Assembly: GCA_015680685.1 (NCBI GenBank)
Contig: MNCI01027046.1
Span: 738,330 to 802,329, forward strand
Direction of reading: 5' to 3'
DNA length: 64,000 bases
From: Gnetum montanum
Taxonomy: Eukaryota; Streptophyta; Gnetopsida; Gnetales; Gnetaceae
The translations under genes were made by a program, and so were the position numbers. Shown piece by piece: positions 12,641 through 23,568 of this stretch (position 1 is its first letter; each line of letters opens with the position of its first letter). The notes beneath the pieces are model-generated. The model saw only the letters and a list, made by a program, of their open reading frames with translations. It was not told the origin of the DNA and did not search any database.

Positions 12641-13985
12641 AAGTTTTTAGATAAACATGGTCCTAGAAGGAAAGGTCTCATAAATGATGTAAGGCCCTTC
12701 CCACAATGTCTGGAACTTAGTCTTTTGAGATACATGTGTGAGGTTCCAGTAGAGGACCTTATCTCTAGGTTGAAATTTTACTTTCCTTATTCTAAGTTCA
12801 TGGTAATTTTCTGTTGAATGCCTTATGCACTTCATTCAAACATAGGGCCACCAATCTATTCTCATTTAGCACATTAAGATTGATCAATCTTTCTTTTTGT
12901 GCTAAGCTAAGGTCAAGATTAAGGTCACAAGTTGTTGAAAGTATATGGAGCTCAGACTAAATTCAAAGAGTTGGCAATTTCCCATACACCAGCTCATAGG
13001 GAGAGTAGCCTATAGGGAGTTTTCATTTTGAGTAGTAAGCCCAAAGGACATCATTAAGTTTTGTGCTCTAGTCTCTCCTATATTTGCTAATTATTCTAGT
13101 TAGGATTTTAGAGATCTTCCTATTAGTAACCTAAGCTTAACCGTTGGCTTGGGAATGGTAGGGTGTTGTTAATTTATGCTCTACCCCCAAGTGTTGCATG
13201 AATTTGTGAAAGGTAATGCCTATAAAATAAGTACCATTGTTAGAAATTAATGCATGTGGCATCCCAATCCTATTTCCAATGTTCCATTATAGAAACTAAC
13301 TAGCAATAAAAAATGTACAATTGGTGACAGCTACTAGTTTTGTCCATTTCATACAATAGTCAATAGCAACTATGATGCACACCTTTCCATTTGACATGGT
13401 TGTGATGGGACCTATGAAGTTAATGCCCTAGATGTCGAAGGGTTCCAGTTGTTGGATCCACTACTAAGGTTTCTTCATTTGAGTGGTTATCCCACCATCA
13501 CGTTGATAGCATTCACAAGGGTGAATGAAGATGTGGACATCCTTGAAGAGTGTTGGGTAATAATACCCTGCCATTACGATCTTAATGATCATGCATCTCT
13601 CAGCATAATGGTCCCCATGATAACCCTCATGAGAATCTTAGAGAATGTGCAATTAGTCAATGTCAGGAACACACCAACAAACCAAGCCATTAGCACACAC
13701 CTTGTAAAGATGTCCATTAATCTTCATGAAGTGGTTGGTCTGATGAAGAAACTATTCTTTCTTCATGTGATCTTACTCTTATGGCATCTCCTAAATGAGA
13801 AGATAAGTGAGGATGCCATCATACCATGTAGGTTCATTGGGCACTTGTTCATTTATCACACTAGCAAAGAGAAGCTCATCAAGAAACTAATCTAAAAGTG
13901 GACTTTCCTTCTCTTTGTTGTCCCATCATAACTAAGACAAGTGATTAGAAACCACATTTTTAGTTCCATTTCAATCTACCATTGT
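12640..13985 (-). pseudogene. E1 integrase, decayed
   Basis: The integrase part of pol reads on the minus strand from the RNase H junction near 13985. Its order is the zinc-binding HHCC segment (His-Glu-Gly...His and Cys-Glu-Cys near 13500-13640), the catalytic core with GINFIGPI (normally GIDFMGPI, first Asp changed to Asn), and a C-terminal segment at 12650-12835 with VLYWNLTHVSQKTKF and LWEGPYIIYETFPS, typical of the Ty3/gypsy integrase C-terminal domain. No chromodomain is visible, which fits the Athila/Tat branch. Several in-frame stops. Confidence 0.85.
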
Positions 13986-15330
13986 AAGATCAAACTTCTA
14001 CAAGATCACTAGCCACTGTATGACATGGGGACTCACTATTGGCTTATTCATTAGGAAGTGGATTGCACTATGATCTGTGTACATGAATACCTTATATCCA
14101 AGCACATAGTGCTTGCTTGAACTTCTCCAAGGTATACACCACCACCATTAGCTCTTTCTCTATTATGGTATAGTTCAGTTGTACACCCACAATGCTTCAA
14201 CTTGCACAATGGATGTAATATGGATGTTTCTGATCATCCAATTGCATAAGCATAGCTTCCAAGGCATAGTTTGATGTATCCATCATAATGTGAAATGGTC
14301 AAGACCAATCAAGTGCTTGTAGAATTTGAGTTTCTACAAGATTATCTTCAAGTTTCTAGAATGCCTTTTTACATTCCTTAGTCCATACAAGGAAAGCATC
14401 TTTCTTTGTCAGCTCCACCAATGGTTTAGTGATCTTAGAGAAATTCTTTATGAATCATCGATAGTAGCCAGTGTGTCCAAGGAATGACTTGACATCTTTA
14501 ACAATTTTTGATTGATGAGTTATTCCTTAGATGATCTTAATCTTTTTAGGATTCACCTAAATCCTTGCTTGTGAGATTCTGTGCTCCAAAACAATACCCT
14601 TTTGAACCATCAAATGGCTCTTTTTCCAGTTAAGCCAAAGATTAGTCTCTACACACATTTTAAGCACTTGCTTAAGGCAATCTAGGGCTTGCTCAAAGGT
14701 AGCGCCATAGGTGGATAGTCATCCATGAAGACTTCCACCCTGCTACCAATCTTCTATTGAGAAATGCTAAGGATAAGGCATTGGAAGGTTATAGGGGCAT
14801 TACATAGACCAAAAGTAATTTTTTATATGCAAGAGTCCCAAGTATACTTGTAAATGTAGTTTTGGCCTTATCTTCAGGTGTAATCTGAACCTAGTTATAG
14901 CCACTATAACCATCCAAAAAGCTATAAAAGCAATGTCCAAAGATACTATCCAACACCTAATCCACAAATGGAAATGGGAAATGATCTTTTTAGGTCATCA
15001 TGTTTAACAACCTAAAGTTAATACAGATCCTCCACTTGCCACCTTTCTTTGGCATGATCACAAGTGAGCTAACCCACTCACTATCCACAATGGAATAGAT
15101 GAACCCCGCCTTGAGGAGTTGTTCAATCTCCTCCTTAATGATCTACTTCAACTTAGGGTTTAACCACCGTTGTAGTTACTTCTTTGACTTTAAGGAAGGA
15201 TCAATATAGATGTAATGCTAGCATATCCTAGGATCAATCCTAGTGAGTTTGGGATATGACCAAGCAAAGGCTATTGGCCATTTGTTAACCACCTTCAATA
15301 GCTTCTCTTTCTGTTCAAGAGAAAGGTTGG
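13985..15330 (-). pseudogene. E1 reverse transcriptase and RNase H, decayed
   Basis: The minus-strand RT runs from about 15330 with WRICINFRLLN and the FYSFLDGYSGYN block. The catalytic box reads FMDDY near 14715-14730, so both aspartates are retained. RNase H follows (about 14370-13985), with TTELYHNREELMVVVYTLEKF-type sequence in pieces and the ASP-rich start changed. The frame is broken by indels and TAG/TAA stops. The RT-RNase H-integrase order defines Ty3/gypsy. Confidence 0.87.
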
Positions 15331-15559
15331 CATTGATTATTATTGGCTTGTAATTTTTTAGAAATGCATATTCCATGTTAGCAAGTAGAGTTTTTAACTC
15401 TAAGTGCTTCTATTTAAAATTTTTAGGAATTTCCAACTCTCCCTAATAAGTGTCATTAGTTTCATAATCGAAGAGTTGGCAAAGAACTTGCTCTAGTTCA
15501 TCCATGCCTTCAACATTGGCACTTGTCAGTCTCTCAGTTGGTTCCATGCAAAGGGTGCT

Positions 15560-16250
15560 ACTTTCAAGATTAACTGTCAACCACGAGGTATCCTCCTATT
15601 TTGTGGCTACTACATGTAGGCACCTTTGAATATCTATTTCATCTGCACATTGTTTGCATGTTGTGATTGATGTACTTTTGATGGTCCATAGTTTCTACAC
15701 GCAGTTACACCCTATATCACTATATGCAATACATGGAACTTTCTTCTTCTCAATCTTTTCAAATGAATTTTCCTAGGAAATCTCCAAGGAAAGGTCTCTG
15801 ATGCCTAGTCATGTATCAATAATACTTAGCCAAGTTCATTCTAAGATGATTGGGAAGTTCCCCTTGTAGTTGTTAACTTAGATAACTAGAAAATTGGTAG
15901 AATAGGACCAACCACATATGGTAATCACAATGTCCTCCACTAGTCCCAAAGGAACAATGATATACTGATCTATCAACTTAAGATGAATGTTGCTCTTCTT
16001 AAGTGGAGGCAAATTAGGCTTTGTACATCTCATGAGAAATCATATTAACACTAGAACTTGAATCAAGAAGAGCCTTGCATGGCTCATTCCCAGTGATTTG
16101 CAAATAGATTAAGGAACTTCTAAGATTAGATCTTTTTCTAGGAAGGTGGCCAGCCTTTATCCAATCAGTTATCGCATGGGTTAGCATGATGGTATACACT
16201 TTAGAAGGTGTTTGGTTTGAAGGAGACTTGAGTGAATTAGATGCAAAAGA
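15560..16250 (-). pseudogene. E1 aspartic protease, decayed
   Basis: The retropepsin segment reads PCKALLDSSSSVNMISHEMY at 16014-16100. The catalytic D-S-G triplet has become D-S-S. An upstream helix with MLTHAITDWIKAG is shared with E3 at 47710-47755. The sequence downstream links to RT through a charged stretch. Confidence 0.8.
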
Positions 16251-18745
16251 TGAGCAAGGAGTAGAGTTATCAACAACATGAGTATGTGAGCACTTTGTAG
16301 GACTATTGTTTTGGAAGAATGATCTTTTTCTTGATCTAGTTTTTGAACCACTTGGCTAAAGAACTGGTTGTAAGTTAACAGCCTTGGTAGCATTACGTTG
16401 CTATGGCTAGGTTGGAATCTCATCCTACAATGATGAAGCATGTGGTAATTGGGTTGAGGATAGAGGGACATGTATAGAAGAATGAGGGGATGATAAGGAT
16501 ATGTGGAGTCCTCTCTTGGAGATGGAGAATCAGCTCTATAGTACTCAGAAGGGTAGTAGTGATGTTGGAATGACGCATACTAGAAGAGTAATGTAGAAAC
16601 ATGGGTTGCTAAACATTATGCCTATATGGATCTAGTTGCTAGTAAGGGTACTATTACCTTGGCATTCCCCACAACTATGGATGCTACCACTAATGATACT
16701 ACTCAAATAGTTGTGGTGGAGCTCCACTTGGATAATAAGCTTATTGTTGGTGAAATTACCTTTGGTTGCATTGAGGATAAGACAACCTTCTGGGTGCTTA
16801 CCTTTTGGCCAATCTAGGATTTAGAGTGTACACCCAAGATTCTTGCAAGTGTGACATAATGGAACAACATCCCTTATGATGTTCGTATTGGCAAATGTCA
16901 CACCCATCATCATCATCTAATTTAGACTCCATAACCTCCTCTACTACAGCAACCTAACCCTTATCCCTTTAGTGGGCACATTCAGCTTCCTTCCTTCTCT
17001 TGTGATCATGATTACTACTTTGCTCTTTGGATGTCTTTACTATTTTCAAAGTAATTTTAAACTTTTTATCTAAAGAGTTCCACATTTTGTCTACCTTAGC
17101 TAAAATTTTGGAGATAGATTTTTGGATCGGCAAGGTTTTTCATTGTACCACCTCATCAAGTGGTGTCTCCTCCTCATTATCACAAAATCAAACTTCCCTT
17201 TTTCTAATGGAAGGATCCTAGTTATACTCCTCCATACTTTCTCTCTTTCTTAGCTCTCCTTCTTCTTTAGTAACCTACTCAACAAGCCTTTGGATATCAT
17301 GGGCTCCAATTTTCAACAATCTCCCTTATGTATAGATCCTAGGAATTCTTCTTGTTTCTAATCAAATCCCATCTTTGATATGACAAAGTTGCTTCCTTTG
17401 ATAATAAGCATGGCCAAGACATTGATGCAAAAGAGAATAGTACGTGTCCATGGCTATGTCCAAGGGTTCATGTGTCCCTTTTCTCTAACCTTGGATTTGC
17501 TTCCTCAAGTTGGACACTTGAGAGTATGTCTGATACTTCTCATTAAAGAGCTCAAGCATCATACTCCATCTACAAATTTATTCCAACTTGAAAGATAGGT
17601 ACCAACTTTCAGCTTCTTTTATGAGTGTCCTTGGGAATAGATTAATTTTTTCCCATTCATTTTCCATGTTCTATAAGGCATAAGCATTTTGAAAGGATTG
17701 TATATGATTTTGTAGTTATAAATTGTATTCCCCTTCAAACTTGGGGATATTGTTCATATCCAACCACTTTATTTAGCTATCTTTCACATGCCTTGATCAA
17801 ACTCTCATTGCCTTTGCAATATTCATCATGTTTTATATTGCAAGAAAAGGCTTATATAGTCATGGCCTCTATGATGGTCATGATGCCTATGATGCCCTCT
17901 ACTATTCCTTCTTTCATGGTGGTGAGCCTTCCTTGAATGCCCTTGCCCCTGATCTTGACTGGTCCAGCAAGCCCTATAATCATCCTTATCCCACTAGTCA
18001 CCTCCATTACCATCATTCCCTTTGTAGCTTTGGTTAGAGCTAGAGGAGGAAGAAGAGAATGCCAAAGGTGAAGAGGAAGGAGGACTAGCACTACAGTGCC
18101 TATCATCCCCTCTTTGATGGTCATGGTCATGATCATCATCATGATGTTTGTCCATGTCCCTGATATGACTTCCACCTTTGGATCTCCCATGATCATGGGA
18201 CCCATTCTTTCCTAAACTAGGATTACTTACAATGAATTGTAAATTCTAATTCATGCCTCCTTCATTAAAACCAAAGGGAGGAGAGCCAGTGAAATGAGGA
18301 CTCCTAGAGAAGGGATCATCACTATCCTTTTAGCCTAGCAAGAACAAGGGATTATTGAACCATTTTCTCTTCACAACTTCATAGCATTTCTCCCATTGCT
18401 AATCATTTTTACATTATACTTTAGTTGGATGGTAATTCATGGAGTCATGATCCTACACAATGTATAGCATGGAGCCCCTAGATGCCCAACCTCATAAGAG
18501 TCTGTTAGAGCATCATAGGAACTGATTGATCAGGCAACAACACAATGTTACCCTCCATGTCTCTCGACTGCATTTAATCATCTTGATGAAGGATGAATGT
18601 GAAATCAAGTACATACTCATCAGGATGAGTATATACCACCTAGCATTATTGAGGCATTGATGGATTTGATAGTTCATTCCTTTGATTACATGTGTGCTTG
18701 AATTTTAGTATAGAATCATCCCTATGAGAAGAAGACAATTTTTTA
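16250..18745 (-). pseudogene. E1 gag, decayed
   Basis: The gag region starts near 18745 on the minus strand, where the start codon reads TTG instead of the ATG seen in E3. The N-terminal part (18640-18480) has VVYTHPDEYVLDFTF, matching E3. A His/Asp/Ser-rich low-complexity segment follows at about 17850-18200. The capsid core of the Retrotrans_gag type lies at about 17260-17830 (motif MDTYYSLLHQCLGH). A Cys/His cluster (CDICQYEHHKGCC) near 16850-16900 may be the nucleocapsid knuckle. Stops and frameshifts are frequent. Confidence 0.8.
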
Positions 18746-18890
18746 TTAGAAGAAAAATTAGGGTGCTTTTTACAATTATTATTAGTTAGAATGATTGTGA
18801 CTTTAAGGTTCAATCCAACAATGTGAATAATTTTTCACCAAGTCCTAGATAGTGCATGTAACTAACTAAAGTCTCTAGAAACAACTTCAA

Positions 18891-19775
18891 TCATGAGCAA
18901 AAAGTATACCCTATGCAGAACCATATGAATCACTAGCATTCACCTAGTGATCTATTCAAATTCCAGAGACTTTAGGTTTTTAAGTACACTAGTTCTAGGA
19001 GGTGAAACTAACCATTTCAATCATTATCTTCCTAGTTCCACTTATGAAGTTCAAGGGTATGGTTAAGTGTAATCGAGGTATGTGATTTTTATCATTTTAT
19101 CTGTTTTTTGAATTAAGTCAGCTAAGAATCAAGAATAAAGAATAAAGTAATTTAATGTCTAACTAGTTTAATCACTAACTAATATCTAACTATTCCTAAC
19201 ATAAGCATCTGTTCCCACTTGTCGTACACATCCTAAACACATATAACACTTCTAGGTTACCAAACATTAAGTGTTACCAAGATTACCAAGCATTAGATGT
19301 ATGCTCAAAGTGGTCGTAATTATGTGTGCTATTAAATCTATATTAATTAATCACTTAATTACTTAAAACATTAATGGAAATTTTTTAAATATTAAATTCT
19401 TAAAGAAAATAATTAATCTAGTCCAACTGCTACAAGGTTTAATCAAAAAGCTTATCTTTGTTACTACACACACTAAAGTGCTTAGGTAAAACAATGCTTG
19501 AATAAATATTCATATACTCTAACTCCTACTATGGGTACTTAGAAAATATTTTTACTTTTAAATGGGAAAACTACTAGAGCTTCCCTACAACTAAGAATGG
19601 CATGCTATAAATGTGATAGGTAGGTGCACATTTATAGGCGAAAAAAGGTGTCCCGTCAATGGGTACATGTCAATGGGTCAAACCCTACGTCAACGAGATC
19701 ACATCAATGAGATCCTATCAACAAGGTTGCATCAATAACATCTTGTCAACATGGCCAAACCATGACAACTCATCA
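18891..19775 (-). repeat. E1 5' LTR
   Basis: An LTR of 885 bp with terminal TCATGAGC and ACTCATCA, followed by the TSD CTTGC (19776-19780). A TATA-like tttatagg is at 19631-19638. The adjoining primer binding site is not recognisable: where E3 has TGGCACCATTGTTGGG, E1 has unrelated bases, so it was mutated or replaced. Confidence 0.92.
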
Positions 19776-19818
19776 CTTGCTATGAGGGTCTTCCTTCTAT
19801 TGGTATTTTAAGAGCCAT
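19776..19818 (-). pseudogene. E5 additional ORF, first codons
   Basis: The ATG at 19816-19818 (minus strand) begins a short reading MALKIPIEGRPS that continues, after skipping E1 and one copy of its CTTGC duplication, into the Glu/Val-rich sequence at 6476 and below. The ATG is preceded by an acceptor-like ttgtag, as in the E1 and E2 copies. Confidence 0.65.
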
Positions 19819-21133
19819 CTACAATCATCAAGGATTCATTTAAGATTATCCAAGGATTTTAGATAGGTTCCTAATATTTCATAGTCCTTCCTCAAGTTCT
19901 AGAATGTGATCATAAGTTTACCCTTATTATTACTTATAGTTGTTTCTATGATTGCAAAGTTAGAAAAATTTCAAAAAGAGACCCTTATTCATTATTTTTT
20001 TAATTGTCATGACCCCTCAGTTATTATGTTCTTGTTTACTGTGTGATTAGATAGGTGGCTAAGGGAATGGATCAAAATATGCTTATTTGTTCTTATTCTT
20101 ACCCTTAATATGCTCTTTTTGAGTTATAGAAATTTGGTCCAATTTAACTTATTTATTAACAACACTCTTCTCAATTCTAAGTTGGCCACTCCATGATTAA
20201 GAAGGTTCAAAAATGATGCAAATCACAGCTATGGTGAGAGAGTTATGGTGCTTGGAAGGTTGGCCACTAGAGGGTTAGAAAAACAACATGAATTACCCTT
20301 ACTTAAAATGTAAAAAATGAAAAACTTCCTAACTCTCACACATATATATAGACATTTTATATTCGATACATTGCAGATATGACGTATTAGGGCCTAATTG
20401 TTGATTATGGAAAAATTTTGAATTTCGACTAATTATTGATGGAAAAAATTAGAATAAATGGATAGTTTGGAAGATTTAGAGGTGATCTAAAGGTTCTTGA
20501 TTATGGATTATGCTCAAAATATGGAAATTTGGTAGTAAAATCTTGTGAGAGAAGGAATCTTTGGCAAAGAAAGTCACTGAGATATATAGGAGATGGTAGT
20601 AGGGATTACCAAAAGTATGATCAATTATGAGAATGTAGGAGAGTGAAAATTAATGGTTTATCTTAGAGGTACAAGATTGTGTGGAATTGGTTGTCACATA
20701 TGAAGCACAAGAGTTATATAAGTGGGTCCTTCCCAAAGTAGGATTTAACCCTTAGTGCCCTTGTATAGCCACACCTACAAGTGTCCATAGGCATTCAAGG
20801 AGATGCATGTAAAACATACCTATCTTGCAAAACACACACATGTTAGTATCACCTGGATGAGAAAATAACATTATATTATCCAAAACCATTAAATTATGAT
20901 TATATATGACAATAAGGTGGGATGGAAGTAGAAGGGATTGCAAGAATCGGGATGTGAGGTGTCTTACCATAGGAATAATGGATTCTTGTATGTAATATGT
21001 GTTTAAAGTAATCATTAGCCTTTTTGTCTAGGATCCAAACCAAGTCCATACCACTTACTAGTGACATTGCATTGCACCATTCCAAAACTAGCAACCACAA
21101 GACTACCACCACTGCAAGAAGTATTAGCACTTG
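19819..21133 (-). other. E5 spacer between integrase and additional ORF
   Basis: 1.3 kb of noncoding sequence corresponding in position to the E1 and E2 spacers. I see no gene in it. Solo LTR D inserted at its upper end. Confidence 0.5.
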
Positions 21134-21138
21134 GCAAT

Positions 21139-22137
21139 TGATGAGTAGCGGTTACCCCCTACACTTAATCATACAAATCACAAGCATTCATGCACAATCT
21201 GTTCAAATTCCATGGATAGGACTAGTTGTGCATCTAGATCATTAAGCATTGATCGTAGTTCGTTGTCTTCCCTCTTGGACTAGTGGTAGCTTTGTCATGT
21301 ATGGTTTAGTCCAAAGTAAGGCATATGATTATTCATGTTGTTTCAACTTTATGCTACTCCTAATAATAATAGAGAAATTAATTATTTAATCTGATTAATA
21401 ATGGAAAGTAAAGTCTAAACTAGCCTATGGGTGATGAGTGCTCATTCCCAGCTTTTCGTACAGGTCATAAACCCATGTATCCACTACTGGGATTACCAAG
21501 CACTACGCTACTAGGTGAACCAAGAAATAACTTTGCTGAGATTACCAAGCAAATATGTGTTTATGCTCGAAACTGGTCACACTCATTCTACCCATTGATT
21601 AACATGCATGGAAATGTAAATATTAACTAAGTACATGAAATGTCAATATTAAATAAGTACATGTAAAGTAAAATTGCATGGAAAGTAAATTTAATCTAGG
21701 TCAAAGTGCTATGATGAATAAGAATCAATCTCGATCCTATTGTCATTCATGGAATGTGTCCAAGTACATTTCCACTTGAATAAGGCATCATACAACTAAC
21801 TCAAATCCACAATATGGGCACTCACTGACTATTCTTTAAGACTATGAAATAAAATTGCAAGGGTTTGGCTACTCTATTAACAAAAGAATGCCAAATACAT
21901 GGCAAGAGCACATGTATTTATAGGTGAAAACATACCTTGCATCGATGCATCAAATCATGCGTCAATGGGACCACATCGATGAGTATGTGTCGACAAGGCT
22001 ATGTTGACGTGTACTCATTGATGTAGCTACAATATCACATCTATGACGTAGTAACCAATTAAGCCACACTAACAAGGATGCTACAATGCAAATGTAATGT
22101 ATTATCTATGATATCTTAACCAACTAATGCTTCATTA
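21139..22137 (-). mobile_element. Solo LTR D (999 bp) with TSD
   Basis: A single LTR in minus orientation, from TGATGAGTAG at the low end to TGCTTCATTA at the high end. It is flanked by GCAAT (21134-21138) and GCAGT (22138-22142), a target duplication with one transition. A TATA-like tttatagg is near 21917-21925. It has no internal element sequence, so it formed by LTR-LTR recombination. It is the same family as solo LTR E, in opposite orientation. Confidence 0.88.
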
Positions 22138-22570
22138 GCAGTGAAATTCAAAGAAGTAATTTATTAACAACACACTTTAGTTTTTAAAGGAGACTTGGCC
22201 ATTAGATAGAGAAGTGTCTTCAAGCATGGGTATTGAGCTCTACTTAGATCGATAATGTGGGTAGTTTACCATAAACTAACTCATATGGGAAATACCCTAT
22301 AGGAACTTTTCATGTTGATATATATATCCATAGGACATCATTAAGTTTAGTGCTTTAATCCTTCCTCTATCAACTAACAGTTCTAGTTAATATTCTTGTG
22401 ATTTCCTGGTTAGTCACTTCTACTTGTCCATTTTCTTGGGAATGGTATGGTGTAGTTAGTTTGTGATTCACACAAAGTTGTTGCATTATCTTTTTAAATG
22501 TAACTTCTGTAAAATAAGTTTCATTGTCTAATATGAGCATGCCTAGCACTCCAAATCTATTCACCACATG
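22138..22570 (-). pseudogene. E5 integrase, C-terminal part
   Basis: The minus strand from 22567 reads MVNRFGVLGMLILDNETYF, giving the second catalytic Asp (DNET from DNGT), then YHSQENGQVEVTN containing the catalytic Glu at about 22420-22460, and then a region ending near 22160. The first part of integrase resumes at 23569 after solo LTR E. Confidence 0.87.
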
Positions 22571-23568
22571 TGATGAAGCATCAATTGGCTAAGATATTGT
22601 AGATGCAATGTCGCAGATGCTACATCATGCCTACGTTGTAGCATCCCTATTGATGCATCTCAGTTGACTGCTACATTGCAGAGGCTACATCACATCTACA
22701 ATGTTGTAGATGCAATATCATAGATGTGTCGATAGGTTCCTATCAATGCATCTTTATCGATGTGTATGCATCGACAAGATCTATGTCAATGCAGCATCTT
22801 TTTTTACCTATAAATATGAATGCTCCCACAATGTATTTGACATTCTTTTGTCAATAGAGTAGTTGAACCCTTGAATTTTTATTCTTTAGTCTTAGAGGAT
22901 AGTTAGTGACTACCCGTAGTATGGATTTGAGTCAATTGTATAGCATCATATTTGAGTGGCAATGTACCTGGACACATTCCATGAACAACAATAAGATCAA
23001 GATTAATTCTTATTCATTGTAGCACTTTGACTAGATTAAATTTACTTTCCATGCAATTTTACTTTACATGTACTTATTTAATATTTATGTTTCATGTGCT
23101 TAGTTAATATTTACATTTCCATGCATGTTAATTAATTGGCAGAATGAGCATGACCAATTTTGAGCATAAACACATATTCACTTTGTAATCCTAGCAATCT
23201 TATTGCTTGATTCACCTAGTAGCATAGCACTTGGTAATCCCAGTAGTGGATACGTGGGTTCAGAACGTCTATGGCAAGCTAGAAATGGACACTCATTGCC
23301 CGTAAGCTAGTTTAGACTTTAATGATTAATTTCTCTATTATTGTTAGGAGCAGCATAAAGCCGAAGCAACATCAACAATCATATGCCTCACTTTAGACTA
23401 AAACATATGTGATAAATCTACCACTAGTCCAAGTGGAAAGACAACAAGCTACAATCAATGCTTGACAATCTAGATGTACAACTAGTCCCATCCACAAAAT
23501 TCAACCAAATCATGCATGAACACTTGTGATTTTTATGGTTGGGTGTAGGGGGTACCCACTACTCATCA
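22571..23568 (+). mobile_element. Solo LTR E (998 bp) with TSD inside E5 integrase
   Basis: A plus-orientation LTR from TGATGAAGCA to CACTACTCATCA. It is flanked by ACATG (22566-22570) and ACGTG (23569-23573), a target duplication differing by one transition. A TATA box (cctataaatatg) is near 22807-22818. Its 5' part is rich in short repeats of the GTAGATGCAAT and TATCGATG types that can pair with each other. Confidence 0.9.

Larger units (their letters stand above)
6482..19775 (-). mobile_element. E1: full-length Athila-like retrotransposon (13.3 kb) with TSD
   Basis: This is a complete minus-strand element. The 5' LTR is at 18891-19775, the 3' LTR at 6482-7348, and the 5-bp target duplication CTTGC occurs at 6477-6481 and 19776-19780. 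Internal order in its own direction is gag, protease, RT, RNase H, integrase, spacer with an A-rich microrepeat, additional ORF and polypurine tract. The two LTRs agree at most positions over the first ~450 bp by eye, but clearly differ at many sites, so the insertion is not recent. It sits just inside the additional ORF of E5, after the start codon region. Confidence 0.93.

Noticed and set aside
13449-13895. 148-codon plus-strand frame in E1
   Set aside because: It is antisense to integrase and similar antisense openness occurs in E2 at 44447-44998; coding evidence is on the minus strand.
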